34,202 nt of DNA from Bacteroidales bacterium (GTDB taxonomy: Bacteria > Bacteroidota > Bacteroidia > Bacteroidales > B18-G4), in contig JAGYLD010000020.1 of assembly GCA_018401355.1 (NCBI GenBank), positions 1 to 34,202 of the forward strand, in the 5' to 3' direction. Under the pieces are notes generated by a model, which saw only the letters and a program-made list of their open reading frames with translations, searched no databases and was not told the origin of the DNA. The position numbers and the translations under genes were made by a program. Numbering within the stretch: the stretch's first letter is position 1; each line of letters opens with the position of its first letter. Below, piece by piece: positions 1 through 8,461 of the stretch.

Positions 1-3000
1 GATTTCAGCCGCCCAAACTCAGGAAGCAGAACACCAGACTATGAATATGTCATCATTACCCCCGATGACCCTGTGTTTGTAAGCTGGGCAGATTCACTGA
101 AGCAATTTAGAAACAAACAAGGTATCAGTACCGGAATTTATACTACAGAAGATCTTGGTGGAAACACAGTAGCCGCCATTGAAGGTTTTGTTGATGACGC
201 CTATAACAACTGGGATTATCCACCAGCCGCTGTTCTTCTTATGGGTGATTATGGTACATCTGGCAGTACGGTTATTTCTCCCATCTGGAATGGATACTGC
301 GTTTCTGACAACATTTTTGCAGATGTTGCTGGTGTCGGTTTCGAGGATATGCCTGATGTTGTCTTTGCCAGGATGACTGCACAAGATGAAACAGACCTCG
401 AAACCATGGTTACCAAAGTCCTTGATCATGAACGAAACCCACCAACCAATCCTGACTTTTATAACCATCCCATCACAGCACTCGGCTGGCAGACCGAACG
501 TTGGTTCCAAATCTGCTCTGAGACGGTTGGTGGTTACTTCAAACATAAACATGGAAAAGACCCTGTTCGTATTAATGCGATTTATTCCGGTTCACCAGGA
601 TCAATCTGGTCTTCAAATGATAACACCGACCAGGTGGTTAACTACTTTGGGCCAAGCGGACAGGGCTATATTCCACAAACACCTGCTGAACTGGGTGGAT
701 GGTCCGGCGGAACAGCCCAGATGGTAATAGATGCCATCAACGATGGAGCCTTCATCTTGCAACACCGCGACCATGGTGGTGAAACAGGCTGGGGAGAACC
801 CGATTTCAGTAATACCCATATCAACAGCCTTGAAAACGAAGACCTATGCTTTATTTTTTCAATAAACTGTCTTACAGGAAAATATAACTGGTACAATGAA
901 TGCTTTACTGAAAAATTCCACCGCCATACCAAGAACGGACATAATGCCGGAGCATTAGGACTCATCGCTGCATCAGAAGTATCTTACTCATTCGTGAATG
1001 ATACCTACGTATGGGGTATGTTTGACAATATGTGGCCCGATTTCATGCCCGACGAACAAACACCTCCCGATCCACGTGGATTGCTTCCTGCTTTTGGAAA
1101 TGCGGCTGGTAAATATTTCCTCAGACAATCCAACTGGCCATATAATCCAAACAGTAAAGAGGTTACTTACCACCTTTTCCACCATCATGGTGGTGCATTT
1201 ATGACACTGTACTCTGAAGTACCACAAAACCTTACAGTCAACCATGACAATGTATTGCTTGCCGGCCTTGAAGAATTTACTGTTCAGGCTGATGATGGTG
1301 CCTTTATTGCTTTGTCTGTTGAAGGAGAGATCATAGGTACAGCAACCAGCAACGGTTCACCAGTAAACATTCCGATCGCTCCTCAGTATCCGCCAACAAT
1401 GGTCGATATCGTGGTTACCAAAACAAACTATTACAGGTACGAAGCAGAGATACAAGTCATTCCGCCTACCGGACCATATGTGATCAAAGAAGATCATGCC
1501 ATCAATGATGGAAATGGAAACGGTAATGGTGAAGTAGATTACGGTGAATCCATTCTCATGGGCCTTACCATGAAAAATGTAGGATCTGAAGATGGTGAAG
1601 ATGTAGTTGTAAATATTTCAACATCAGATCCATATATTACAATCAACACAGCTTCAGCTGATTTCGGTACGGTGCCATCCAACCAGTCCGTTACAGTCGA
1701 TGATGGTTATGCATTCGACGTAGCAGGAGACATTCCTGACAATCATCAGATAACTTTTGATATAGTGGCAGAGGACAATGCAAGTAATTCATGGAACAGT
1801 ACCCTCACCATTATGGCACATGCTCCGAACCTTGAGTTGTTTGAGGTCGTTGTTGATGATGCATCAGGAAATGGAAATGGCAAACTGGATCCGGGTGAGA
1901 CAGCCGACCTCATCGTAACTGTGGAAAATAATGGTTCTGCAGATGCACTGGAGATCTGGGGAGAAGTGTTATCCAGCGATCCTTATGTTACCATCAATTC
2001 CGATCTGATGGAATATGGTAATATCACAAATGGCGAAACAGGACAGCAATCCTTCAACATTACTACATTGGTTACAGCTCCTCCAGGATATAATGCCACC
2101 TTTGACCTGAACCTGACAGGATATGCTGGTTACACGGGATCCGGACAGTTCAACCTGACCATCGGACAAATTCCTGTACTTGTTCTTGACCTTGACGGCA
2201 ATCAAAACTCAGGACCTTATGTTTACGAGGCGATTGATAATGTGGGAGTCTCTGCAGAATATGTCACAACATGGCCCGATGATCTCAATCTTTATGCTTC
2301 TATCTTCCTTAGTCTTGGAGTCTACAGCACAAACTACATCCTTAATGATACGGAAGGACAAGCTTTGGCTGACTTCCTGGATAACGGAGGAAGGTTATAT
2401 ATGGAAGGCGGAGATACTTGGTATTACGATGACGCGACTCCGGTTCATCCTTACTTCAAAGTCAACGGCACAGATGATGGTTCAAATGACCTTTTAAGTA
2501 TACTTGGACAAGACGGAACCTTCACAGAGGATATGATCTTTACATATTCAGGCGACAATAACTGGATCGACCGTATCGAACCCATCTTCCCTGCCATGAT
2601 GATCTTCAAGAACAGCAGCCCCAGCTATGGCAATGCTGTTGCCCATGATGGAGGTGATTATAAAACAATCGGCTCATCATTTGAATTTGGTGGTCTGGCC
2701 GATGATGAATCCACTAAAGATGAATTGATGGGAGAATATCTCAATTTCTTCGGGTTTTATGGATTGCCCCTTGCTCCTCCTTGTCCGGTTGGAGAAACAG
2801 AAGCATGTGCTGGAAACATATCATCAGATTATACGACCCATAGTGTCGAAGGTGCTGATGTCTATATCTGGGCCGTTGATCCTGTTGACGCAGGTACAAT
2901 CACTGCCAGCGATACAGTTGCTACGGTTGAATGGAGTGCAGACTACTCTGGTATGGCAAGCCTCACCGTTTGTGCCATGAACGCTTCCGGTGTTGGTCCA

Positions 3001-3840
3001 CAGTCAGAACCTCTCGATGTAATGCTTCATGAACAGCCCACCGCGGAAATATCAGGCGATGCAAGCATTTGTGAAGGTGACAGTGCAATGGTAACCCTGG
3101 AGCTTACCGGAACTGCACCTTGGCACCTGGTTATGAATGATGGAAGCATGAGCATGGATGTTCCAAACTCACCCCATAATATGTATGTGAAACCTACAGA
3201 AACAACGGAGTATACCATTACCTCCGTACAGGATGCCAACAGCTGTCTGAACAATGGTTCAGGAAGTGCAATGATTTCAATAGATCCTATGCCAGGAACA
3301 CCAGAACAACCTGATGGTATGACATCGTTTGACAACTACCTGGTTGATACAACTGAATATTCAACTGGTACAACTGCCAATGCCATTGATCATGTGTGGG
3401 CACTGAATCCAGCAAATGCCGGGCAATTGATACAAAACAACAATACATGTAAGGTGGTTTGGGATGATACTTATACAGGAAACGTAACCCTGACAGTACA
3501 AGGCTCCAATGATTGTGGTGAAGGACCAGAAGCATCACTTGATATTGTTGTCGAAAGTACTTTCGGAGTCATAGAAAATGACCTTGGACTTGGAATCAAT
3601 ATTTATCCCAATCCAACTAAAGGACAATGTGTTGTTGAACTTGTTTCAGATAAGAAAAATGAAGTAAATATAACCGTACTCAATGCATTGGGCGTTGCAG
3701 TATATACATCTGAAAACATAACATTCAATGGCACCTATAGTGGAGATATTGACCTTTCCGGTGAAGCTGAAGGAATGTATTTCATCGTCATAGAAAATGA
3801 CCTTGGAACTCATTTCCAAAAGGTTATTATCCAAAGGTAA
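1..3840 (+). CDS. C25 (gingipain-like) cysteine protease, T9SS cargo, 5' truncated by window edge
   Basis: The frame is open from base 1, and the residues before the first in-frame GTG (73) already form the first strand of a C25 domain (EYVIITPDDPVFVSWADSLK), so the true start, signal peptide and propeptide lie upstream. Numbering residues from base 1: the C25 catalytic domain spans about 1-400, with probable catalytic His258 (HRDHGG) and Cys290 (SINCLTG). Then come an Ig-like tail (405-495), two CARDB-like repeats starting near 494 and 611 (both with GNGNG...D.GE loops), an alpha/beta module (724-918), PKD/Ig-like modules (920-1190), and a T9SS type A sorting domain (YPNPTKG near 1200, ending in KVIIQR). 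The usual C25 GDPS tail motif is replaced by HHHGGAF. It lacks the jelly-roll module of the next four copies. It is a probable secreted or surface endopeptidase; the S1-pocket Asp of RgpB is not evident, so specificity is unknown. Confidence 0.93.
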   Translation, partial: DFSRPNSGSRTPDYEYVIITPDDPVFVSWADSLKQFRNKQGISTGIYTTEDLGGNTVAAIEGFVDDAYNNWDYPPAAVLLMGDYGTSGSTVISPIWNGYCVSDNIFADVAGVGFEDMPDVVFARMTAQDETDLETMVTKVLDHERNPPTNPDFYNHPITALGWQTERWFQICSETVGGYFKHKHGKDPVRINAIYSGSPGSIWSSNDNTDQVVNYFGPSGQGYIPQTPAELGGWSGGTAQMVIDAINDGAFILQHRDHGGETGWGEPDFSNTHINSLENEDLCFIFSINCLTGKYNWYNECFTEKFHRHTKNGHNAGALGLIAASEVSYSFVNDTYVWGMFDNMWPDFMPDEQTPPDPRGLLPAFGNAAGKYFLRQSNWPYNPNSKEVTYHLFHHHGGAFMTLYSEVPQNLTVNHDNVLLAGLEEFTVQADDGAFIALSVEGEIIGTATSNGSPVNIPIAPQYPPTMVDIVVTKTNYYRYEAEIQVIPPTGPYVIKEDHAINDGNGNGNGEVDYGESILMGLTMKNVGSEDGEDVVVNISTSDPYITINTASADFGTVPSNQSVTVDDGYAFDVAGDIPDNHQITFDIVAEDNASNSWNSTLTIMAHAPNLELFEVVVDDASGNGNGKLDPGETADLIVTVENNGSADALEIWGEVLSSDPYVTINSDLMEYGNITNGETGQQSFNITTLVTAPPGYNATFDLNLTGYAGYTGSGQFNLTIGQIPVLVLDLDGNQNSGPYVYEAIDNVGVSAEYVTTWPDDLNLYASIFLSLGVYSTNYILNDTEGQALADFLDNGGRLYMEGGDTWYYDDATPVHPYFKVNGTDDGSNDLLSILGQDGTFTEDMIFTYSGDNNWIDRIEPIFPAMMIFKNSSPSYGNAVAHDGGDYKTIGSSFEFGGLADDESTKDELMGEYLNFFGFYGLPLAPPCPVGETEACAGNISSDYTTHSVEGADVYIWAVDPVDAGTITASDTVATVEWSADYSGMASLTVCAMNASGVGPQSEPLDVMLHEQPTAEISGDASICEGDSAMVTLELTGTAPWHLVMNDGSMSMDVPNSPHNMYVKPTETTEYTITSVQDANSCLNNGSGSAMISIDPMPGTPEQPDGMTSFDNYLVDTTEYSTGTTANAIDHVWALNPANAGQLIQNNNTCKVVWDDTYTGNVTLTVQGSNDCGEGPEASLDIVVESTFGVIENDLGLGINIYPNPTKGQCVVELVSDKKNEVNITVLNALGVAVYTSENITFNGTYSGDIDLSGEAEGMYFIVIENDLGTHFQKVIIQR
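2170..2753 (+). other. ~195-aa alpha/beta module shared with the papain-like protease
   Basis: This segment replaces the jelly-roll module found in the other four C25 copies. It begins PVLVLDLD and contains DFLDNGGRLYMEGGDTW, TPVH and DYKTIGSSFEFGGL. The same blocks occur, in the same order and over the same length, in the C1-like protease at 30632-31216. A beta-strand followed by LDLD, and later a GG.LYMEG stretch, fit a flavodoxin/ThuA/GATase-like Rossmann-type fold, but that fold is inferred and no catalytic residues are claimed. Confidence 0.7.
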
Positions 3841-3860
3841 ATTCATACCAATAAAACATA

Positions 3861-3894
3861 AAATGCCCATTCAATAGGATGGGCATTTTTTTAT
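3861..3894 (+). terminator. Rho-independent terminator after the first C25 gene
   Basis: A perfect 10-bp stem (AAATGCCCAT / ATGGGCATTT, 3861-3870 and 3879-3888) encloses an 8-nt loop and runs into a T tract. It lies 21 nt after the stop codon, so this gene is probably transcribed separately from the next C25 copy. Confidence 0.9.
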
Positions 3895-3960
3895 CTTACA
3901 ATATATTATTTTAAATCATTATAAATAAACCTTTGCAGGAAGGTTTGCAGCTACATATGA

Positions 3961-3991
3961 TTTACAATCATTAGATTTGACCTTAACTTTG
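3961..3991 (+). promoter_or_regulatory. Bacteroidota-type promoter for the second C25 gene
   Basis: A perfect -7 element TAACTTTG (consensus TAnnTTTG) at 3984-3991 lies 19 nt downstream of a TTTA (-33 consensus TTTG) at 3961-3964. It sits 28 nt before the ATG at 4020 and after the preceding terminator. Spacing and sequence match the sigma-ABfr-type promoter of this phylum. Confidence 0.75.
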
Positions 3992-4019
3992 TATTCATGT
4001 CTTCTAAAATCATTCCATC

Positions 4020-7000
4020 ATGAAAAAGCTGAACCCGGCCATCTTAATGGCATCATTATTACTTGTTTCAATCTGGACATTTGGTCAGGCCAAATGGGTC
4101 GGATTTACCAGTGAAAATCCGGAAGTACCTCAAATTAATGTTCTGGAACAAAATGAATCCTTTGTCATCCTGGACATTTATGTCCCCGGAGTATTTGTCA
4201 ATGAAATTGAAGCAGAAGGAAAAACCTTCCAGCAGGTAGAGATCTTTGCCTGGCAAACGACACAGGAAATTGGAAAACCTGCCCTCCCCCTGCTGCATGA
4301 AATAATAGGCATCCCCTCCGAAAGAAATGTGAAGGTTAACATACTGGAAACTGAAAAAATAGAACTTGAAAATTACCACATATTTCCTTTTCAGACACCT
4401 TCAAAAGATATCAAAGGCGGACAGCCGGAAGGATTTGATTATAATGAGGGATTCTATGCCAAAAACTTGAACTACCCTGAAAACAATGCCTTGATGAGTA
4501 AACCCGGCATTTGGAGGGATGTGAAGATCTCAGGAATGCACCTGATCCCCTTCTCATACAACCCATCAACCAAAAAGCTTATCGCATTCAAACACATAAA
4601 AGTAAAAATTGAATTCTATGGTATTGATACTGAAACGAATGTTTTCCGCGATAAGACCGTCTCCCCGGTATTTTATAAAATGTATGGTTCGAAGATCAAG
4701 AACTTTGAGTCCATGGGTTTCATGAAAGGAACAAGGAGCAGTGATGACATTAAATATCTGGTCATTACCAATACCAATACCTTATCCACGATTCAACCCC
4801 TGGTCGACTGGAAAAACCAGCAAGGATTTAAGGTTGAAGTAAGAACCATGGAATCAGGCTTTAACATCCCCGAAGATTTTAAAGATTATATTTCTGATTT
4901 ATATGATTCAGATGGACTCGAGTATGTGTTGATGGTTGGTGATGCATATCCCAATGGTGGAAACACCGGAGATCCGGACGATGTTCCAATGTATTGGTGG
5001 GATCCTGCCGGAGAAGACCCCTCTTACTCCGATTCATGGTATACTTGTATGGACGGACCTGATGACCATTATGCGGACCTGGCCATTGGCAGATTTACTT
5101 ATGACAACCTTGACGAACTTGAGCTGCAGATAGAAAAGACCCTGGATCACTATAAAAATCCCGATGCCAGTACCAACTGGGCAGAAAATACCATCCTGGT
5201 AGCCCATAAGGAAAATTATCCTTCAAAATACACTCAGTGTAAGGATGAGATCAAGACATACAGTTACCCCTTACAAACACCTATTTTTGAGGAATGTTAC
5301 GGTGGTGCCGGTGCCACAAACGATGATATAATCAACTACATCAATGCAAATTCCTGTGGTATATTTAATTACCGAGGACATGGAAGCGCCACTGAATTCT
5401 GGGAATGGTGCAATTCAGGAAGTTTTACGGCAGCCCATGTTGCACAGTTCACCAATGAAGACAGGCTGTTCGTATTGTTTGATGTCTGTTGCGACAATAT
5501 GGATATTGTGGCACATCCTGGCGACTGTTTGTGTGAAACTTTTATGAAATCACCGGTAGCTTCCGTGGCTATCAATGGTGCAATCATACCTTCATATACG
5601 GTCCCGAACCATGACTATGACAAAGAGATGTACAAAGCCGTATTTGAAGAAGGCATCTCGAACATCGGCTATGTGACCAACTTTGCAAATGTTACAGTAT
5701 TAAATGTTCACGGTACAATTGGTCGCTCCAATGTCAGGACTTATCTGTGGCTGGGTGATGCTTCACTTGAACCATGGACCCTTCAACCGGAAAATTTAAC
5801 TGTCACCCATGAACCCATCCTTTTCCTGGGAATGGATGAATTCACCTTGAACGTTGAAGGTACTGATGGTCCTGTTGAAGATGCCAGGGTATGTATCATG
5901 AATGAAGACATGTCAATCTACTCAGTTGCTTTTACTGATGCATCAGGAGATGCAACCATTGATTTCGGATCTCCATTGATAAATCCGGGAGAAGCCATTC
6001 TCACAGTGACTTACCATAATCACCTGCCCTATGAATTTACCTTGCCCATCATTCCGTTAGACGGTTCTTATCTGGTGTTGAATGATGTGGACATTGATGA
6101 TGAAACTGGAAACAACAATGGTTATGCCGATTTCGGAGAGCACATCAAACTGGATGTTACCCTCGAAAATATTGGTACCGATTCGGCGTCAAATGTCATC
6201 GGAAGGATCTCATCTTCAGATACCATGATCACCATTCTCGACAGCATCCATGAATGGGGCATTATACCCGGACAATCCCTGGCCCTTGCTGATAGTGCGT
6301 TTGCACTTGACATTTCTGCCCAGGCTCCTGACCAGTATATTGCCATGATCGACATGCAATTCGAAGATGACTCTGAAGAGGTCTGGATCGAATCATATGA
6401 ACTGTTGCTAAATGCGCCAGTCCTTGACATCCTGGAAATGGTTATTGATGACAACACCTTAGGAAACGGCAACGGAAGGCTGGATCCCGGTGAAACTGTT
6501 ACCTTGAAGGTTAAAAACAAAAACCTTGGACATTGTCCGGCTGAAAATTCCACAGGCACCTTAACCACTGAATCGCAATACATCAACATGACCAATACGA
6601 CGTATGATCTGGGTGCCCTGGGTCTTCTCGGGTTCAAATGGTCGGAATACGAAGTCACGGTAGATCCCGATGCACCTGACGGATGTGTGTTTGCTTTCTT
6701 TGACTATGAACTGGAATCAGGCCAGTTTACAGAAGAAAAAACGTTCAGGAAAAAGATCGGATTACTCCTGGAAGATTTTGAAACCGGAAACTTTAACAAG
6801 TATAGCTGGGTGCTGGGAGGCAATGTACCATGGACTACAACTTCACTCTATCCTTACGAAGGTGTCTACAGTGCCAAGTCGGGAAATATTGACCACAGCC
6901 AGAAGAGCCAGTTGGAAATTACAATGGAGATCATGACGGCAGATACCATTTATTTTACCAGAAAAGTATCATCTGAACCGCAGGATAAACTGAAATTCTA

Positions 7001-7988
7001 CATTAACAACAACCTTAAGGGAGAATGGTCAGGTGCAGGTGAAGGATGGAAAGAACAAAGATACCATGTTGGCACAGGCATGAAAACATTTAAATGGGTA
7101 TATCAAAAAGATAACTCCGTATCCGGGGGTTCTGATTGCGCATGGCTCGATTACATCATCTTTCCTCCATGGATGACCCTGACATGTTATGCCGGCCATG
7201 ATGACCACATCTGTGCAGGAGAGGATTACCAGTGCCAGGGAGAAGCTACAGACTGGGTATCTGTTGAATGGTCTGCTTCAGGTACCGGTACATTTGATGA
7301 TCACACAATCCTGGAACCAGTCTATACACCAAGTGCCGATGATATTGCTGCAGGATCCGTTGAACTTTCCATTATGGCCATGGACGATGAAGGTGCAACC
7401 ACAGATGATGAAATGATATTAAGCATTATCTCTGAACCTGATATTCCAGGTATGCCTTCAGGACCAGATTATGTAGACCTTTTCTCAATACAAACATCAG
7501 AGTATAACACAGAGCCAGTGATTGGGGCAACCTCTTACTTGTGGGACCTCAGCCCTGAAACTGCAGGAACCATTACCGGAACCCAAAACACAGGAATGAT
7601 TGAATGGAATGAGAGCTATCTTGGAATGGCTGAAGTCTCCGTAAAAGCTATGAATGAGTGCGGACAAAGTGAGTATTCTGAAGTTTTTGAAGTCACTGTT
7701 GATAACACAGTGAGTATCCAGGAAAAACTCAATGATCTGGGCATTCAGGTATATCCCAATCCTAATAATGGAACTTTCGTTGTGGATATGATCTCACCAA
7801 ACAAAGAAAAGGTGCAGATCTCAATATTCAGTGCCGTCGGAAACAGAATCTATGAAAGATCCGGAATCAATTTTACAGGTAAATATATCCACAACGTTAA
7901 TATTGACAACTATTCTGAAGGACTATACTTCCTGCAAATAATATCCGGCTCAGGTAAAATGACCAGGAAGATAATTATCAGGAAATAG
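4020..7988 (+). CDS. C25 (gingipain-like) cysteine protease, T9SS cargo, full length
   Basis: 1322 aa. Signal peptide about 1-22 with Gln at the predicted mature end (TFG/QAKW). A C25 propeptide (about 24-235) shows GKPALP and PFSYNP, motifs shared by all four complete copies, and ends near an Arg (KGTR/SSDD) suited to Arg-specific processing. The C25 domain spans about 242-580, with His454 (YRGHGS) and probable Cys491 (DVCC; Cys490 is adjacent). Then follow an Ig-like tail, CARDB-like repeats (about 687 and 801), a jelly-roll module (916-1050, EDFETGNF to WLDYIIFPP), PKD-like modules (1051-1230) and a T9SS type A sorting domain (YPNPNNG near 1243, ending in KIIIRK). The start is supported by a promoter 28 nt upstream. 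The residue aligned with the RgpB S1 Asp163 does not appear acidic, so Arg specificity is not predicted. Confidence 0.95.
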   Translation: MKKLNPAILMASLLLVSIWTFGQAKWVGFTSENPEVPQINVLEQNESFVILDIYVPGVFVNEIEAEGKTFQQVEIFAWQTTQEIGKPALPLLHEIIGIPSERNVKVNILETEKIELENYHIFPFQTPSKDIKGGQPEGFDYNEGFYAKNLNYPENNALMSKPGIWRDVKISGMHLIPFSYNPSTKKLIAFKHIKVKIEFYGIDTETNVFRDKTVSPVFYKMYGSKIKNFESMGFMKGTRSSDDIKYLVITNTNTLSTIQPLVDWKNQQGFKVEVRTMESGFNIPEDFKDYISDLYDSDGLEYVLMVGDAYPNGGNTGDPDDVPMYWWDPAGEDPSYSDSWYTCMDGPDDHYADLAIGRFTYDNLDELELQIEKTLDHYKNPDASTNWAENTILVAHKENYPSKYTQCKDEIKTYSYPLQTPIFEECYGGAGATNDDIINYINANSCGIFNYRGHGSATEFWEWCNSGSFTAAHVAQFTNEDRLFVLFDVCCDNMDIVAHPGDCLCETFMKSPVASVAINGAIIPSYTVPNHDYDKEMYKAVFEEGISNIGYVTNFANVTVLNVHGTIGRSNVRTYLWLGDASLEPWTLQPENLTVTHEPILFLGMDEFTLNVEGTDGPVEDARVCIMNEDMSIYSVAFTDASGDATIDFGSPLINPGEAILTVTYHNHLPYEFTLPIIPLDGSYLVLNDVDIDDETGNNNGYADFGEHIKLDVTLENIGTDSASNVIGRISSSDTMITILDSIHEWGIIPGQSLALADSAFALDISAQAPDQYIAMIDMQFEDDSEEVWIESYELLLNAPVLDILEMVIDDNTLGNGNGRLDPGETVTLKVKNKNLGHCPAENSTGTLTTESQYINMTNTTYDLGALGLLGFKWSEYEVTVDPDAPDGCVFAFFDYELESGQFTEEKTFRKKIGLLLEDFETGNFNKYSWVLGGNVPWTTTSLYPYEGVYSAKSGNIDHSQKSQLEITMEIMTADTIYFTRKVSSEPQDKLKFYINNNLKGEWSGAGEGWKEQRYHVGTGMKTFKWVYQKDNSVSGGSDCAWLDYIIFPPWMTLTCYAGHDDHICAGEDYQCQGEATDWVSVEWSASGTGTFDDHTILEPVYTPSADDIAAGSVELSIMAMDDEGATTDDEMILSIISEPDIPGMPSGPDYVDLFSIQTSEYNTEPVIGATSYLWDLSPETAGTITGTQNTGMIEWNESYLGMAEVSVKAMNECGQSEYSEVFEVTVDNTVSIQEKLNDLGIQVYPNPNNGTFVVDMISPNKEKVQISIFSAVGNRIYERSGINFTGKYIHNVNIDNYSEGLYFLQIISGSGKMTRKIIIRK

Positions 7989-8045
7989 CCCTTCGGCTTC
8001 GCTCGGGGTGGATTTGCTTTTAAAATTATACTGTTACCGTTTTTG

Positions 8046-8125
8046 CATACCCATCCCCTAACCCCCTCCCTGCCAGCAGGGAGAGCCTGTCACGCCTCAA
8101 GCAAAAGGGACAGGGTGTGGGTATG
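8046..8125. repeat. Nested inverted-repeat element (MITE/REP-like)
   Basis: The outer arms CATACCCATCCCCTA (8046-8060) and CAGGGTGTGGGTATG (8111-8125) are imperfect inverted repeats. Inside lies a perfect 8-bp inverted repeat, CTCCCTGC-CA-GCAGGGAG (8066-8083). The C-rich composition differs from the AT-rich surroundings, which fits an inserted non-autonomous repeat. No transposase is present. Genome-wide copies would be needed to confirm it. Confidence 0.5.
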
Positions 8126-8240
8126 AAAAGTCAAGTATTGGTTTAATGCTAAACTTCAGCACTATAATAATGTCGGTCTGGCATGAATCACCAGGATGAG
8201 TTTATTTATAACTCGTCTAAATAATCTGATTTACAACCAT

Positions 8241-8289
8241 TTTAGACAACAAATTGTCTTAAAAACGTATAATTGTATGTAATTTTACA
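8241..8289 (+). promoter_or_regulatory. Palindromic upstream region of the third C25 gene
   Basis: It contains an interrupted palindrome, TTTAGACAA-CAAA-TTGTCTTAAA (8241-8263, one unpaired A), and a perfect 12-bp palindrome, TGTAATTTTACA (8278-8289), whose TAATTTTA resembles the -7 element TAnnTTTG. The same 12-mer recurs before the lipoprotein gene at 21519. No good -33 TTTG is seen at 19 nt, so the promoter call is tentative; the leader would be about 170 nt. Confidence 0.35.
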
Positions 8290-8461
8290 TCGCAGAGAAA
8301 CAGGTATTTAAACCTATATGCTCCTGAAAACCAAAACCAAATCTTATCAATTGCAGGGAATCCGGCTACATTGATGAAATTGTAGCAGCATAATATGACA
8401 ATCTATCAACTCTCAAAAACATTTAATTAAAGTAAATAATCAACAACAAATAAGCTTAGTT

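Larger units (their letters stand above)
7989..8461. other. 473-nt gene-free intergenic region
   Basis: No credible coding region is seen. It starts with a GC-rich CCCTTCGG...CTCGGGG stretch just after the stop, then an inverted-repeat element (8046-8125), a hairpin-capable sequence (GATGAGTT / AACTCGTC, 8195-8217, 7-nt loop, one G-T mismatch), and an AT-rich upstream region with palindromes (8241-8289). The final 60 nt before the ATG are A-rich, typical of Bacteroidota leaders that lack a Shine-Dalgarno sequence. Confidence 0.6.

Noticed and set aside
73-75. GTG as start of the first C25 gene
   Set aside because: The frame is open to base 1 and the preceding residues belong to the C25 fold, so this is an internal Val codon in a gene cut by the window edge.
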